From Rhodobacterales bacterium (lineage in GTDB: Bacteria; Pseudomonadota; Alphaproteobacteria; Rhodobacterales; Rhodobacteraceae), in NCBI GenBank assembly GCA_026400355.1, contig JAPLPE010000023.1:1-64000 (forward strand): a stretch of DNA of 64,000 bases, in the 5' to 3' direction. The translations under genes were made by a program, and so were the position numbers. Each line of letters begins with the position of its first letter. Within the stretch, counting starts at the first letter, position 1. Positions 47,625 to 56,433 of the stretch are shown one piece after another. Under the pieces are notes generated by a model, which was given only the letters and a program-made list of their open reading frames with translations, searched no databases and had not been told where the DNA came from.

Positions 47625-48937
47625 CCAGCGGTTCGTTCCAGTGAGGGGTAACGCAAACCAAGTGTGATGCCGCGCACGACAAAGCTGATCAGCATGGCCA
47701 TCCAAAGGCCATGGTTGCCGAAGAGGGACATGAGCGGAAGGGCGATCAGGAAATAGATCCCGGCGGAAACGGCCATCATGTTGCGCATATCGCGCGTGCG
47801 GGTCGCGCCGATGAAGATGCCGTCCAGCATCCAGGCGGCGATGCCCAGAAGCGGGGCCAGCACCATCCAGGGCAGGTAGCTGCGGGCCGCATCCTGCACG
47901 TTGGGTGCGGTGGTCATCGTGTCAATGATGGCCCCGCCGAAGGCGAGGAAAGCTAGTGCCAGCAGGGCGGAAACGCCGACGCCCCAGAGGCTTGACAGGA
48001 TTGCGGCGCGGCGAAGCGCGGGGCGGGCGCGAGCGCCGACGGCCTGACCGACGAGCGCCTCGGCCGCAAAGGCAAAGCCGTCGAGCGCGTAGGCGGTGAT
48101 GTTGAGGAACTGTAGCAGGATCTGGTTTGCGGCGAGTTGCACGTCGCCAAGGCCCGCGCCCCAGAACAGGAAGCTGACAAAGATCGCTTCGAGCAGGACG
48201 GAGCGGATCAAGATGTCGCCATTGACGGTCGCCATGTTGCCCAGGCGGGCGCGGTCGAACACACGGGCCGTGTCGCGCCAAGCGGTGCCGCGAAAGGCGG
48301 CGCGGCAGAGATAGAGGCCAAGGGCAAAACCCGCCCATTCGGCAAGAAAGGTTGCGAAGGCCACGCCGGGGATGCCCCAGCCCAGGCCAAGGACGAAGGT
48401 GACCGAAAGGATGACGTTCAGCCCGTTCGTCCAGAGCTGGATCATCAGGACAGACCGCGTGCGTTCCTGCGCGATCAGCCAGCCGTTGATCCCAAAGGTC
48501 GCGATGGCGGCGGGCGCCGACCAGATGCGGATGGAAAGGTAATCGCGGGCGAGGGATTCGACCTCGGGACTTGCCGGGGAGACGTAGAAACCGGCATGGA
48601 ACAGGGGAATCTGAAGCGCGATGAGGGCGAGTCCTGCCGTGCCACCGATCAGGAGAGCGCGGGAGAGGAGCGCTGCGACCTCGGCCTTGTGGCCCGCTCC
48701 GTAGGCCTGTGAGGCAAGGCCAGTGGTGCCCATGCGCAGAAAGCCGAAGACCCAGTAGAAGGCTGTCAGAATGATTGCGCCTATCCCCACGGCACCGATG
48801 GCTGCCGCATCGCCCATCTGGCCGATCACACCCGTGTCGACGGCACCGAGCAGGGGGATGGTGGCGTTTGAAAGGACGATGGGCAGGGCAATCCTGAGGA
48901 CGCGGGAATGTGTCAGGGTGCGGGAGTCAGCCGTCAT
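47621..48937 (-). CDS. MATE/DinF-type efflux transporter
   Basis: The 438-residue polytopic protein has about twelve membrane segments and matches the DinF branch of MATE exporters. Typical early motifs are [18 protein letters not shown] and [15 protein letters not shown]. The ATG at 48937 lies 11 bases inside the upstream thioesterase gene, giving a coupled start. The substrate is unknown. It is only distantly similar to the MATE protein at 4126-5523. Confidence 0.88.
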   Translation of the reverse strand: MTADSRTLTHSRVLRIALPIVLSNATIPLLGAVDTGVIGQMGDAAAIGAVGIGAIILTAFYWVFGFLRMGTTGLASQAYGAGHKAEVAALLSRALLIGGTAGLALIALQIPLFHAGFYVSPASPEVESLARDYLSIRIWSAPAAIATFGINGWLIAQERTRSVLMIQLWTNGLNVILSVTFVLGLGWGIPGVAFATFLAEWAGFALGLYLCRAAFRGTAWRDTARVFDRARLGNMATVNGDILIRSVLLEAIFVSFLFWGAGLGDVQLAANQILLQFLNITAYALDGFAFAAEALVGQAVGARARPALRRAAILSSLWGVGVSALLALAFLAFGGAIIDTMTTAPNVQDAARSYLPWMVLAPLLGIAAWMLDGIFIGATRTRDMRNMMAVSAGIYFLIALPLMSLFGNHGLWMAMLISFVVRGITLGLRYPSLERTAG

Positions 48938-49430
48938 CGGAAGGCGTGACCTCGGGCATGAGGAAATGGCCCGTGGCCTGTGCGAACAGCCGTGCGCGGT
49001 TGTCTTGCCATGCTTCGACATGGACCGAGGCATAGCGGCGGCCCGACCGGTTGATGCGGGCACGGGCATAGGCATCACGGGGCAGGCCTGACCGGAGATA
49101 GTCAACGGTGAAGTCGATGGTCTTGGGCAGGTGAAGAGGGGCGGGCACGTCGGTGCCGCCGGTCTTTTCCATGCCTTCCCAAAGGACGGCCCAACTGAGT
49201 TCGATGATGGCTGTCACCTCAAGGAAGGCCGCCGTGACGCCACCGTGGAGGGCGGGGATCATCGGGTTGCCGATCAGCTTGTCGTCATAGGGCAGGACGG
49301 CGGTGAGTTCGTCGCCGCGCCGGTCAAAGCGGATGCCAAGGAAACCGATATACGGGACGCCGCCGACAAGACGCTGGAGCGCGCCGTCGCGGCGTTGCTT
49401 GATGATCTGGACGGGTTCTGGGCGGGGCAT
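48927..49430 (-). CDS. PaaI-type hotdog thioesterase (1)
   Basis: The 167-residue protein has the hotdog-fold pattern of the PaaI/YbgC group, with the active-site region LIGNPMIPALHGGVTAAFLE. It is expected to hydrolyse an acyl-CoA. It starts downstream of a second thioesterase gene in the same orientation and overlaps the MATE start by 11 bases. The central insertion (GMEKTGGTDVPAPLHLP) is longer than usual. Confidence 0.8.
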   Translation of the reverse strand: MPRPEPVQIIKQRRDGALQRLVGGVPYIGFLGIRFDRRGDELTAVLPYDDKLIGNPMIPALHGGVTAAFLEVTAIIELSWAVLWEGMEKTGGTDVPAPLHLPKTIDFTVDYLRSGLPRDAYARARINRSGRRYASVHVEAWQDNRARLFAQATGHFLMPEVTPSDDG

Positions 49431-49502
49431 TGTGTCAGCGCTTCAAGACGAATGAGGATCGGGGCCTTGCCCCGACTGAACGCCAGCCGGATTCAGGATT
49501 GA

Positions 49503-49949
49503 TCATGTTCCCATCTCCACCGTGAAGGCGCCGGTTGCGGTTGCAACGGGCCGTTCCGTGTCCTCATCAAGCGCTACGGCCCTGACGAAGGCCACCGAGC
49601 GGGTCACGTGATAACATTTGGCCCGTGCCGTGATGGCCTGCCCCGGCGTTGCTGGGCGCATGTAGTCGATCCGCAGGTCAAGCGTTGCTGTCGCAATGGG
49701 GGCGGCGGAATGGGCCATGACCGACGCTCCGCCGCAGGTGTCCATGAGCGCCGAGACCGCCCCGCCGTGCAGCACCCCCGTCTCGGGGTCGCCCACGAAG
49801 CGGGGATCATAGGGCATCGTGATCTCGGCCGCGCCGTCGCCGATGGAGCCGAGTTGCATCCCCAGCGCCCGTGCATGGGGGATCGCTTCGATGAAGGCGC
49901 GAGCGATGCGTTCGCGGCGGGCTTTGAGGTCTTCGGGGGTGTCGGTCAT
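49503..49949 (-). CDS. PaaI-type hotdog thioesterase (2)
   Basis: The 148-residue protein is a typical PaaI thioesterase: [30 protein letters not shown] carries the active-site His and Gly pair over two segments, and the end TATGAFTVE is the family strand. It is a paralogue of the next gene in tandem. The ATG at 49949 has AAGGA upstream. It is divergent from a MerR regulator, and the 129-base gap holds two inverted repeats, CTTGC-N7-GCAAG (49986-50002) and GTTGC-C-GCAAC (50029-50039). Confidence 0.84.
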   Translation of the reverse strand: MTDTPEDLKARRERIARAFIEAIPHARALGMQLGSIGDGAAEITMPYDPRFVGDPETGVLHGGAVSALMDTCGGASVMAHSAAPIATATLDLRIDYMRPATPGQAITARAKCYHVTRSVAFVRAVALDEDTERPVATATGAFTVEMGT

Positions 49950-50078
49950 GGGAAGTATCCTTTCGGCCCGCCCACCTTGGCAGCACTTGCCGCGGCCGCA
50001 AGAGGCGATGCAGATCTGCGCCAATCCGGTTGCCGCAACGGAAGGGACCGTCTAGAAATATGCCAAGGGAGAATGCCG

Positions 50079-50447
50079 ATGTCTGAAGTCCGCCTGTCCT
50101 TCAAGGAAATGTGCGCACGTTTTGACGTAACGCCCCGGACGTTGCGGTATTACGAATACATTGAACTCCTCTCGCCCGAGAAGGAAGGGCGCGCCCGGTT
50201 CTATGGTCCGCGCGAACTGGCGCGGATGACGCTGATCCTGCGGGGACGGCGGTTTGGCTTCTCTCTCGAAGATATCCGGCAGTGGCTTCTTATCTACGAG
50301 AAGGAAGGCACGGATCAGCAGATGCGGACCTGGATCGAGATGGCGGACCGCCAGATGCTCGAACTGGCTGAACAGCGACGGCATCTGGATGAGACGATGG
50401 CCGAGCTCAAACGCCTGCGTGATGAAACAGCCACAACGATTGGCTGA
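50079..50447 (+). CDS. MerR-family transcriptional regulator (1)
   Basis: The 122-residue protein has the MerR winged helix ([21 protein letters not shown]) and a C-terminal coiled-coil dimerisation helix (MLELAEQRRHLDETMAELKRLRDE). There is no Cys-based metal site, which fits the LiuR-like branch that controls acyl-CoA or branched-chain degradation genes. AGGGAG lies eight bases before the ATG at 50079. It is closely similar to the second MerR gene 280 bases downstream. Confidence 0.85.
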   Translation: MSEVRLSFKEMCARFDVTPRTLRYYEYIELLSPEKEGRARFYGPRELARMTLILRGRRFGFSLEDIRQWLLIYEKEGTDQQMRTWIEMADRQMLELAEQRRHLDETMAELKRLRDETATTIG

Positions 50448-50643
50448 TGTTCGGGCAGATTTCCTGCAACCTTGACAGGTCTCGACCCCGGGTCAGCTGC
50501 TCGCAGCAATCCACGGTTATTCAAGGGGAAAACGTCGTTTCTTGTTCCCCTCGCGTTGCCACCTGGGCACGACAGGTTGTTTCAACTGACCCTGCGTCAT
50601 CTTTGCTGACCTTTCGTCAGGCGGATGATGACGCGGCGTTACA

Positions 50644-50656
50644 TTTACGTAAACGT
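50644..50656. promoter_or_regulatory. MerR-type operator candidate upstream of the second MerR gene
   Basis: TTTACGTAAACGT contains a perfect 10-base palindrome (TTTACGTAAA, 50644-50653) 75 bases before the second MerR start. From memory, LiuR-type MerR regulators bind similar TTTACGT-based sites. This suggests autoregulation and control of the acyl-CoA genes downstream. Confidence 0.55.
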
Positions 50657-50728
50657 CACCTTTCCTTGTATGGGTATGCCAAGCCATCAAATGCGGATCA
50701 CAGAGAACGCATGAAAGGGCGAAAGGAC

Positions 50729-51133
50729 ATGACCAACTCCACCAAGATGACCATCCGCGAGATGTGTGAATCATTCGATGTCACTCCGCGCACGCTGCGC
50801 TTTTACGAGGCCAAGGAACTCTTGTTCCCGATCCGTCAGGGCACACGCCGCCTGTTCACCAAACAGTGCCGCGCCCGCCTGAAGCTGATCCTGCGGGGCA
50901 AGCGTTTCGGGTTCAGCCTTGAAGAGATCCGCCAGTTGCTCGACCTCTATGACATGGGTGACCAGCAGGCCACGCAACTGGCCCGGACGCATGAACTGGC
51001 CCAGAAGCATCTGGCCGGGATGGAGGCGCAGCGCGCAGAACTTGACGAGGCGATTGCCGAACTGAAGGCCGAGATGATCTGGGGCGAGGAACAGTTACAC
51101 CGTCTAACGATGCGGACCCCTGCGGCGGCCTGA
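50729..51133 (+). CDS. MerR-family transcriptional regulator (2)
   Basis: The 134-residue protein has [21 protein letters not shown] as its DNA-binding region and a long C-terminal helix ([21 protein letters not shown]). It is a paralogue of the upstream MerR gene and precedes an acyl-CoA dehydrogenase by 47 bases, so it is probably co-transcribed with that gene and senses an acyl-CoA. The ATG at 50729 has AAGGA five bases upstream; an ATG at 50711 would add six residues. Confidence 0.85.
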   Translation: MTNSTKMTIREMCESFDVTPRTLRFYEAKELLFPIRQGTRRLFTKQCRARLKLILRGKRFGFSLEEIRQLLDLYDMGDQQATQLARTHELAQKHLAGMEAQRAELDEAIAELKAEMIWGEEQLHRLTMRTPAAA

Positions 51134-51180
51134 CGGCCGCCACCCCCGACGACGCCAAACCGATAGAGAGGGAATCAAGG

Positions 51181-52959
51181 ATGCCCAGCTACACCGCCCC
51201 CCTGCGCGACATGCAATTCGTGCTGCATGACCTGTTGAAGGTCAGCGAACAAGACATACCGGGCTTTGCTGATCTGGACCGCGACTTTACAGCCGCCGTG
51301 CTGGAAGAGTCAGGCAAGGTGGCATCCGAAATCCTCCAGCCGCTGAATGCGGTGGGCGATACCGAGGGCTGCGTGCTCGAAAATGGAGTGGTACGCACGC
51401 CCACCGGTTTCAAGGCGGCCTTCGACGCGATCCGCGACGGAGGCTGGACATCAATCGACTGTTCGCCGGAATTCGGCGGGCAGGGACTTCCTTACGTGTT
51501 GCACACGGCGGCGCAGGAGCCGTTCGTTTCGGCGAACATGGCGTTCAACATGTATCAGGGCCTGACGCACGGCGCCTATTCCGCGATCCTGTTCCACGGG
51601 AGCGAGGCGCAGAAGGCGACCTATCTGCCCAAGCTAACGACCTGTGAATGGACGGGCACCATGAACCTGACTGAGCCGCATTGCGGCACGGATCTGGGCC
51701 TCATGCGCACGCGGGCCGAACTGCATGCGGATGGCACATACAGGATCACGGGGCAGAAGATCTTCATCTCGGCTGGCGATCACGACATGGCCGAAAACAT
51801 CATCCACCTTGTGCTTGCCAAGATCCCGGGCGGGCCTGAGGGGATCAAGGGCGTGTCGCTTTTCATCGTACCGAAGTTCCTGGTGAATGCGGATGGGTCG
51901 CTGGGTGCCCGCAATCCGGTGATGGTTGGCAAGGTCGAGGAGAAGATGGGTATCCACGGCAATTCGACCTGCGTCATGAACTATGACGGGGCCGAGGGTT
52001 ATCTGATCGGCGAGGCGCACAAGGGGATGCGCGCCATGTTCACCATGATGAACGAGGCGCGGCTGGGCGTGGGCCTTCAGGGCTATGCTCAGGCCGAGGC
52101 AGCCTATCAGAACGCGGTCGCCTATGCCAAGGACCGGCTGCAGGGCCGCGATATCACCGGGGCCAAGGCGCCGGAAAAGGCGGCCGATCCGATCATTGTC
52201 CATCCCGACATCCGCCGGAATCTGATGGACCAGAAGTCGTTCGTCGAAGGGGCGCGGGCACTGACCTATTGGGGCGCAACGCTGATCGACCGGGCGCACA
52301 AGAACGGCGACAAGGATGCGGACGGGCTGATCTCTCTGCTGACCCCAATCATCAAGGGGTTCCAGACGGACAAGGGATTCGAATATTCCGTGGCCGCGCA
52401 ACAGGTCTATGGCGGACACGGGTATATCGAGGAATGGGGCATGTCCCAGTTCGCACGGGATGCCCGGATCGCCATGATCTATGAAGGCGCGAACGGGATT
52501 CAGGCGCTTGATCTGGTCGGACGCAAACTGGCGCTGGATGGCGGGCGGCACATCATGGGTTTCTTTGACCTTGTGAAGAGCTTCATAAAGGAGAACGAAG
52601 GAGAGGCCTCGCTTAAGGCCGGTTTCCTTGATCCGCTCAAGGCGGCGTCCAAGGATCTGCAGGACGCGGTCATGTACTTCATGGCCAACGGAGCCAAGGA
52701 TCCCAACAACGCGCTGGCCGGGTCTTATGACTTCATGCACATGATGGGGCATGTCTGTCTGGGGCTGATGTGGGCTAAGATGGCCAAGGCCGCGGGCGAG
52801 GCACTGGCTGCGGGGGCCGCGGACAAGGCGTTCTACGAGACGAAGATCGCGACGGGACTCTATTACATGGCGCGGCAGTTGCCCGCGACGGCGATGCATC
52901 TGGCGCGGATCCAGACAGGGGCAGAGTTTGTGATGGTGCTGGACGCGGCCAATTTCTGA
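51181..52959 (+). CDS. Acyl-CoA dehydrogenase, long form
   Basis: The 592-residue FAD enzyme oxidises acyl-CoA to 2-enoyl-CoA. It has the [16 protein letters not shown] and [21 protein letters not shown] flavin-region blocks (each under 20 shown in part here), [15 protein letters not shown], and the catalytic Glu in IYEGANGIQ. The C-terminal extension of about 130 residues is typical of the long bacterial form, which includes FadE-like proteins and DmdC. No other dmd gene is nearby, and thiolase and FadB follow, so straight fatty-acid oxidation is the best reading. Confidence 0.9.
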   Translation: MPSYTAPLRDMQFVLHDLLKVSEQDIPGFADLDRDFTAAVLEESGKVASEILQPLNAVGDTEGCVLENGVVRTPTGFKAAFDAIRDGGWTSIDCSPEFGGQGLPYVLHTAAQEPFVSANMAFNMYQGLTHGAYSAILFHGSEAQKATYLPKLTTCEWTGTMNLTEPHCGTDLGLMRTRAELHADGTYRITGQKIFISAGDHDMAENIIHLVLAKIPGGPEGIKGVSLFIVPKFLVNADGSLGARNPVMVGKVEEKMGIHGNSTCVMNYDGAEGYLIGEAHKGMRAMFTMMNEARLGVGLQGYAQAEAAYQNAVAYAKDRLQGRDITGAKAPEKAADPIIVHPDIRRNLMDQKSFVEGARALTYWGATLIDRAHKNGDKDADGLISLLTPIIKGFQTDKGFEYSVAAQQVYGGHGYIEEWGMSQFARDARIAMIYEGANGIQALDLVGRKLALDGGRHIMGFFDLVKSFIKENEGEASLKAGFLDPLKAASKDLQDAVMYFMANGAKDPNNALAGSYDFMHMMGHVCLGLMWAKMAKAAGEALAAGAADKAFYETKIATGLYYMARQLPATAMHLARIQTGAEFVMVLDAANF

Positions 52960-52966
52960 CGGTGGC

Positions 52967-52990
52967 GGTGCGTGAAAGAACGCACCCTAC
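52967..52990. repeat. REP-like palindromic repeat, variant
   Basis: The inverted pair GGTGCGT (52967-52973) and ACGCACC (52980-52986) is followed by CTAC, as in the units at 2281 and 25104, but with a different stem sequence. It lies eight bases after the acyl-CoA dehydrogenase stop. Confidence 0.65.
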
Positions 52991-53025
52991 GGGTGGTTTG
53001 CACGTTCAATGCGGGGGGGTGAGGA

Positions 53026-53238
53026 ATGCCAAAGCGGCTGCGCCTGACACGGCGGTTTCCGATTGCGATGTCCGAAGACGGGTATCGCCGCCTGCGCCGC
53101 TTTGCGACCGAGGCGGGGCTCGACGAAGGCGAGGCGCTGTCCTTCCTGTTCGAGAACTTCGATTCCGTCACACATGAGGAAAACCTGGGCCACCGGTTGC
53201 GGCTGTTCAATGCGGAACTCGAAGAGCGGAAGAAGTGA
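53026..53238 (+). CDS. Small conserved-looking basic/acidic protein
   Basis: The 70-residue protein begins MPKRLRLTRRFPIAMSEDGYRRLRRFA and is followed by an acidic helical part (DEGEALSFLFENFDSV). The start resembles short proteins with a ribbon-helix-helix-like pattern, but I do not recognise a family. GAGG lies directly before the ATG. It sits between acyl-CoA dehydrogenase and the GST-like gene on the same strand. Its size makes it easy to miss in annotation. Confidence 0.55.
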   Translation: MPKRLRLTRRFPIAMSEDGYRRLRRFATEAGLDEGEALSFLFENFDSVTHEENLGHRLRLFNAELEERKK

Positions 53239-53300
53239 AGGGCGTTACAGGATGCGCGCCATTAGCCACCCTGCCGCTTTCGCCAAGAACCCGCTTTACT

Positions 53301-53314
53301 TTACCGTAAGGTAA
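53301..53314. promoter_or_regulatory. Inverted repeat upstream of the GST-like gene
   Basis: TTACC-GTAA-GGTAA lies within CTTTACCGTAAGGTAACG in the 201-base gap before the GST-like gene. It resembles the TTTACGTAAACGT site at 50644-50656 and may be a second binding site for one of the MerR regulators. Confidence 0.45.
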
Positions 53315-53439
53315 CGATGGCAAATCGTGGTTAATCAAGTGTTTCTCTTCTTGGTGAACATACGCGAGGGGGCGAGGGGGCGGAGCCCTCTTGCGACGGC
53401 GGCAGCAGGTGGCTGCGGATGGCAAGGAGGAGGACGGTG

Positions 53440-54069
53440 ATGAAGCTCTATTGTTTTGGCGAAAGCGGGAATGCCTACAAGGCGGCGCTGACGCTGGCCC
53501 TGTCAGGGGCCGAGTGGGAGCCGGTCTATGTCGATTTGTTCAACGGCGAGACGCGCAGCCCGGCCTTTCGGGCTCTGAACGTCATGGGCGAGGTCCCGGT
53601 GCTGGTGGATGGCGATCTGGTGCTGTCCCAGTCGGGCGTCATTCAGGACTATGTAAGTTCCAAGACCGGCAAGCTGGGCGGCAAATCAGCGGCAGAACGT
53701 CGCGAGGTGCTGCGCTGGGTGTTCTTTGACAACCACAAGGTCTCGGGACAGGCGGGCACGCTGCGCTACAATATGAATTTCCTGCCCGAGACCAAACGTA
53801 ATGCGGATGTGAACGCCTACTACCTGATGCGCCTGACCTCGGCGCTCAAGGTGCTCGATGCGGCACTTGTCGGGAAAGAATGGCTGGCCACGGATGCGCC
53901 AACGATCGCGGATCTGGCCTGCTGCGGGTATCTTTATTATCCCGAACCCTTTGGTTTTGACCGCAAGCAATTCCCCCATATCGACCGCTGGCTGGACCGG
54001 ATTGCGGCCCTGCCGGGTTGGAAATATCCCTATGATCTGATGCCCGGTTCCCCTGCGGATCGCGCCTGA
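53440..54069 (+). CDS. Glutathione S-transferase family protein
   Basis: The 209-residue protein has the GST N-terminal thioredoxin fold (MKLYCFGESGNAYKAALTL, with GEVPVLVDGDLVLSQS as the glutathione-binding segment) and an all-helical C-terminal domain. In this acyl-CoA gene group it may protect against or process reactive acyl compounds. AAGGAGGAGG precedes the ATG. It is followed by the thiolase gene after 8 bases, so both belong to one operon. Confidence 0.85.
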   Translation: MKLYCFGESGNAYKAALTLALSGAEWEPVYVDLFNGETRSPAFRALNVMGEVPVLVDGDLVLSQSGVIQDYVSSKTGKLGGKSAAERREVLRWVFFDNHKVSGQAGTLRYNMNFLPETKRNADVNAYYLMRLTSALKVLDAALVGKEWLATDAPTIADLACCGYLYYPEPFGFDRKQFPHIDRWLDRIAALPGWKYPYDLMPGSPADRA

Positions 54070-54077
54070 AGGAGACC

Positions 54078-55292
54078 ATGATGTCTGACGCCTATATCTA
54101 CGATGCCATCCGGACTCCGCGCGGCAAGGGCCGCGCCGACGGGTCTTTGCACGAGGTGACGAGCGTGCGTCTTTCTGCCCATGTGCTGAACGCGCTGAAG
54201 GCCCGCAATGATCTGGACGGGCATGCGGTTGAGGATGTGATCTGGGGCAACGTCACCCAGGTGGGCGAACAGGGCGGCTGTCTGGCGCGGTCGGCGGTGC
54301 TGGCGTCAGACCTTGACCAGTCGATCCCGGGGCTGGCCATCAACCGGTTCTGTGCCTCGGGCATGGAGGCGGTCAACCTTGCCGCCAATCAGGTCAAGGC
54401 GGGCGCGGGCGAGGCCTATATCGCGGGCGGGGTCGAGATGATGGGGCGCGTGGCCATGGGCAGCGATGGAGCGGCGATTGCCGTGGACCCGACGTTGGCG
54501 ATGGAGACCTATTTCGTGCCGCAGGGCATTTCGGCGGATATCATCGCGACCGAATACGGGTTCACGCGGGATCAGGCCGATGCGCTGGCTGTGGAGTCCC
54601 AGCGCCGGGCCAAGGCGGCCTGGGATGCAGGGCGGTTTTCGCGGTCTGTCGTGCCGGTGACGGACCAGAATGGGCTGACGATCCTTGCGCATGACGAATT
54701 CATGCGGCCGCAGACTGACATGCAGGCACTGGGCGCGCTTGAGCCGTCCTTCAGGGCGATGGGCGAGGTCATGCCCGGTTTCGACAGGATCGCGATGATC
54801 AAGTACCCGCATCTTGAGCGGATCAATCACATCCACCATGCGGGTAACTCCAGCGGGATCGTCGATGGTGCGGCGGGCGTGCTGATCGGGTCCAAGGCGT
54901 TCGGCAAGGCGTTCGGACTGAAGCCACGTGCGCGCATCCGCGCCACGGCCAAGATCGGGACCGATCCTACGATCATGCTGACGGGGCCGGTTCCCGTGAC
55001 GCACAAGATCCTCAAGGATCATGGCATGTCGATCAAGGATATCGACCTGTTCGAGGTGAACGAGGCCTTTGCCTCGGTCGTGCTGCGGTTCATGCAGGCG
55101 TTTGATGTCGATCCCGGCCTTGTCAACGTCAATGGCGGGTCGATCGCGATGGGTCACCCGCTGGGGGCGACCGGGGCGATCATCATCGGCACGTTGCTGG
55201 ATGAGCTTGAACGGTCGGACAAAGAAGTGGGCCTTGCCACGCTCTGCATCGCGAGCGGGATGGGGGCGGCCACGATCATCGAGAGGGTGTGA
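54078..55292 (+). CDS. Acetyl-CoA C-acyltransferase (thiolase)
   Basis: The 404-residue protein cleaves 3-oxoacyl-CoA to acetyl-CoA and a shortened acyl-CoA. It has the acyl-accepting Cys in [10 protein letters not shown], the conserved NEAFASV, the His in GHPLGATGA and the second catalytic Cys in CIASGMGA. It may be FadA rather than biosynthetic acetyltransferase, because FadB lies on the same strand downstream. An AGGAG site lies just before two consecutive ATG codons. It overlaps the cupin gene by one base. Confidence 0.92.
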   Translation: MMSDAYIYDAIRTPRGKGRADGSLHEVTSVRLSAHVLNALKARNDLDGHAVEDVIWGNVTQVGEQGGCLARSAVLASDLDQSIPGLAINRFCASGMEAVNLAANQVKAGAGEAYIAGGVEMMGRVAMGSDGAAIAVDPTLAMETYFVPQGISADIIATEYGFTRDQADALAVESQRRAKAAWDAGRFSRSVVPVTDQNGLTILAHDEFMRPQTDMQALGALEPSFRAMGEVMPGFDRIAMIKYPHLERINHIHHAGNSSGIVDGAAGVLIGSKAFGKAFGLKPRARIRATAKIGTDPTIMLTGPVPVTHKILKDHGMSIKDIDLFEVNEAFASVVLRFMQAFDVDPGLVNVNGGSIAMGHPLGATGAIIIGTLLDELERSDKEVGLATLCIASGMGAATIIERV

Positions 55293-55765
55293 TGCCAAAG
55301 CTTGATCTGTCCAAGGCGCCGGTCAAGACCGGGTCGATCTATCCCGCGCCCTATGCGGCGCAGATGGCCGGGCGGTCGTCTTTGCGGCTGGGCGATCTGG
55401 GCGGGCTGACGCAGTTCGGCGTCAATCTGGTGATACTGGCACCGGGGGCGATATCGTCCTTGCGCCATTGGCATCAGAACGAGGATGAGTTCGTCATGGT
55501 GACGCAGGGCGAATGCACGCTGGTGCAGGATGCCGGGCCGGTCGTGATGCGGCCGGGGGACTGTGCGGCTTTCCCGGCGGGTTTGCCGGACGGGCACCAT
55601 TTCATCAACCAAACCGAGGTCGAGGCAAGGTTCGTTGTTGTCGGGACCAAGGCCAGATCCGAAGTTGCGACTTATTCCGACGTGGATCTTGTGGTGCATC
55701 AGAGTGACGGCAGGGCGGTCTTCACCTTCAGGGACGGGCGTCCCTTTGTGGTCGGTGAGGGCTGA
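55292..55765 (+). CDS. Cupin-domain protein
   Basis: The 157-residue single cupin has the metal motif RHWHQNEDEFVMVTQGE (first barrel motif) and PAGLPDGHHFIN (second motif). Its start overlaps the thiolase stop by one base. Members of this group occur beside thiolase genes in several alphaproteobacteria, but the reaction is unknown. It might act as a small dioxygenase, isomerase or ligand-binding protein. Confidence 0.8.
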   Translation: MPKLDLSKAPVKTGSIYPAPYAAQMAGRSSLRLGDLGGLTQFGVNLVILAPGAISSLRHWHQNEDEFVMVTQGECTLVQDAGPVVMRPGDCAAFPAGLPDGHHFINQTEVEARFVVVGTKARSEVATYSDVDLVVHQSDGRAVFTFRDGRPFVVGEG

Positions 55766-55889
55766 AATGGGCAGGGCTGCTGCGCACCATGGTTGCAACA
55801 GATCTCGGCAGATGCCTGCCAGATGGGCATTTGTATGACATTTCGGTCGCATTCAGCCGTTTCTGATTCTACAGCTTGGTGCCAGAGGC

Positions 55890-56330
55890 ATGCATGGAGG
55901 GCCGTGGCTGTTGTCGGACGGCATTCGCGACTTGCTGGAAAATCTGGTGGGGCTGTTGTTTCAGCGTCGTTTCCACGGGATGCTGAAGCATATCGACCTT
56001 CCGCTGGCCATTCAGGTCGACGGAGACATGACCGCAATCCCGACGCCTGCTTCCTTTGCCGAGGTGATGACGATCTATTGCGAGGGTCTGACCGAGATCG
56101 GCGTGACGGAGATCGCCGTCCGGCAAACGGCCATCGAATTGCCGCGCAAGGGGCGGTTCCGGCTTTGGGCCGAGATGGATCATCTGCGGCCCGAGGGCGT
56201 CACGCAGGGGGCCGATCAGATTATCCTGTATTGCCGGCAAGAGGGCGCGGGGTTCCGCATCGAACTGATCCATTGCGTGCGGTTGGCCTTTCTGGCTGCC
56301 ACCGCCGCCCAGAAGGCCCGGATGGCCTGA
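55890..56330 (+). CDS. Hypothetical protein between cupin and fadB
   Basis: I do not recognise this 146-residue protein. It is soluble with no signal peptide and contains an alpha-helical start (IRDLLENLVGLLFQRRF), then a likely beta-rich body (GVTEIAVRQTAIELPRKGRF). This could be an NTF2-like or PAS-like fold. An AGAGG lies upstream of the ATG. Its place between the cupin gene and fadB on the same strand suggests a link with fatty-acid breakdown. Confidence 0.6.
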   Translation: MHGGPWLLSDGIRDLLENLVGLLFQRRFHGMLKHIDLPLAIQVDGDMTAIPTPASFAEVMTIYCEGLTEIGVTEIAVRQTAIELPRKGRFRLWAEMDHLRPEGVTQGADQIILYCRQEGAGFRIELIHCVRLAFLAATAAQKARMA

Positions 56331-56433
56331 ACGGGGCAGGCATTCTTCCATTCCGGAAGGCAGGACCGGTCCGTCGCAGCGCGACCGGACGGCAGGATAC
56401 TGTCTGCAACCACCATGAACCAAGGAGCCCGAG

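Noticed and set aside
51634-52899. Reverse-strand open frame of 421 codons
   Set aside because: It is antisense to the acyl-CoA dehydrogenase and is a codon-bias shadow.
51181-52959. Reading the acyl-CoA dehydrogenase as DmdC (DMSP demethylation)
   Set aside because: Similar length and family, but no dmdA, dmdB or dmdD lies nearby, and the neighbours are thiolase and FadB.
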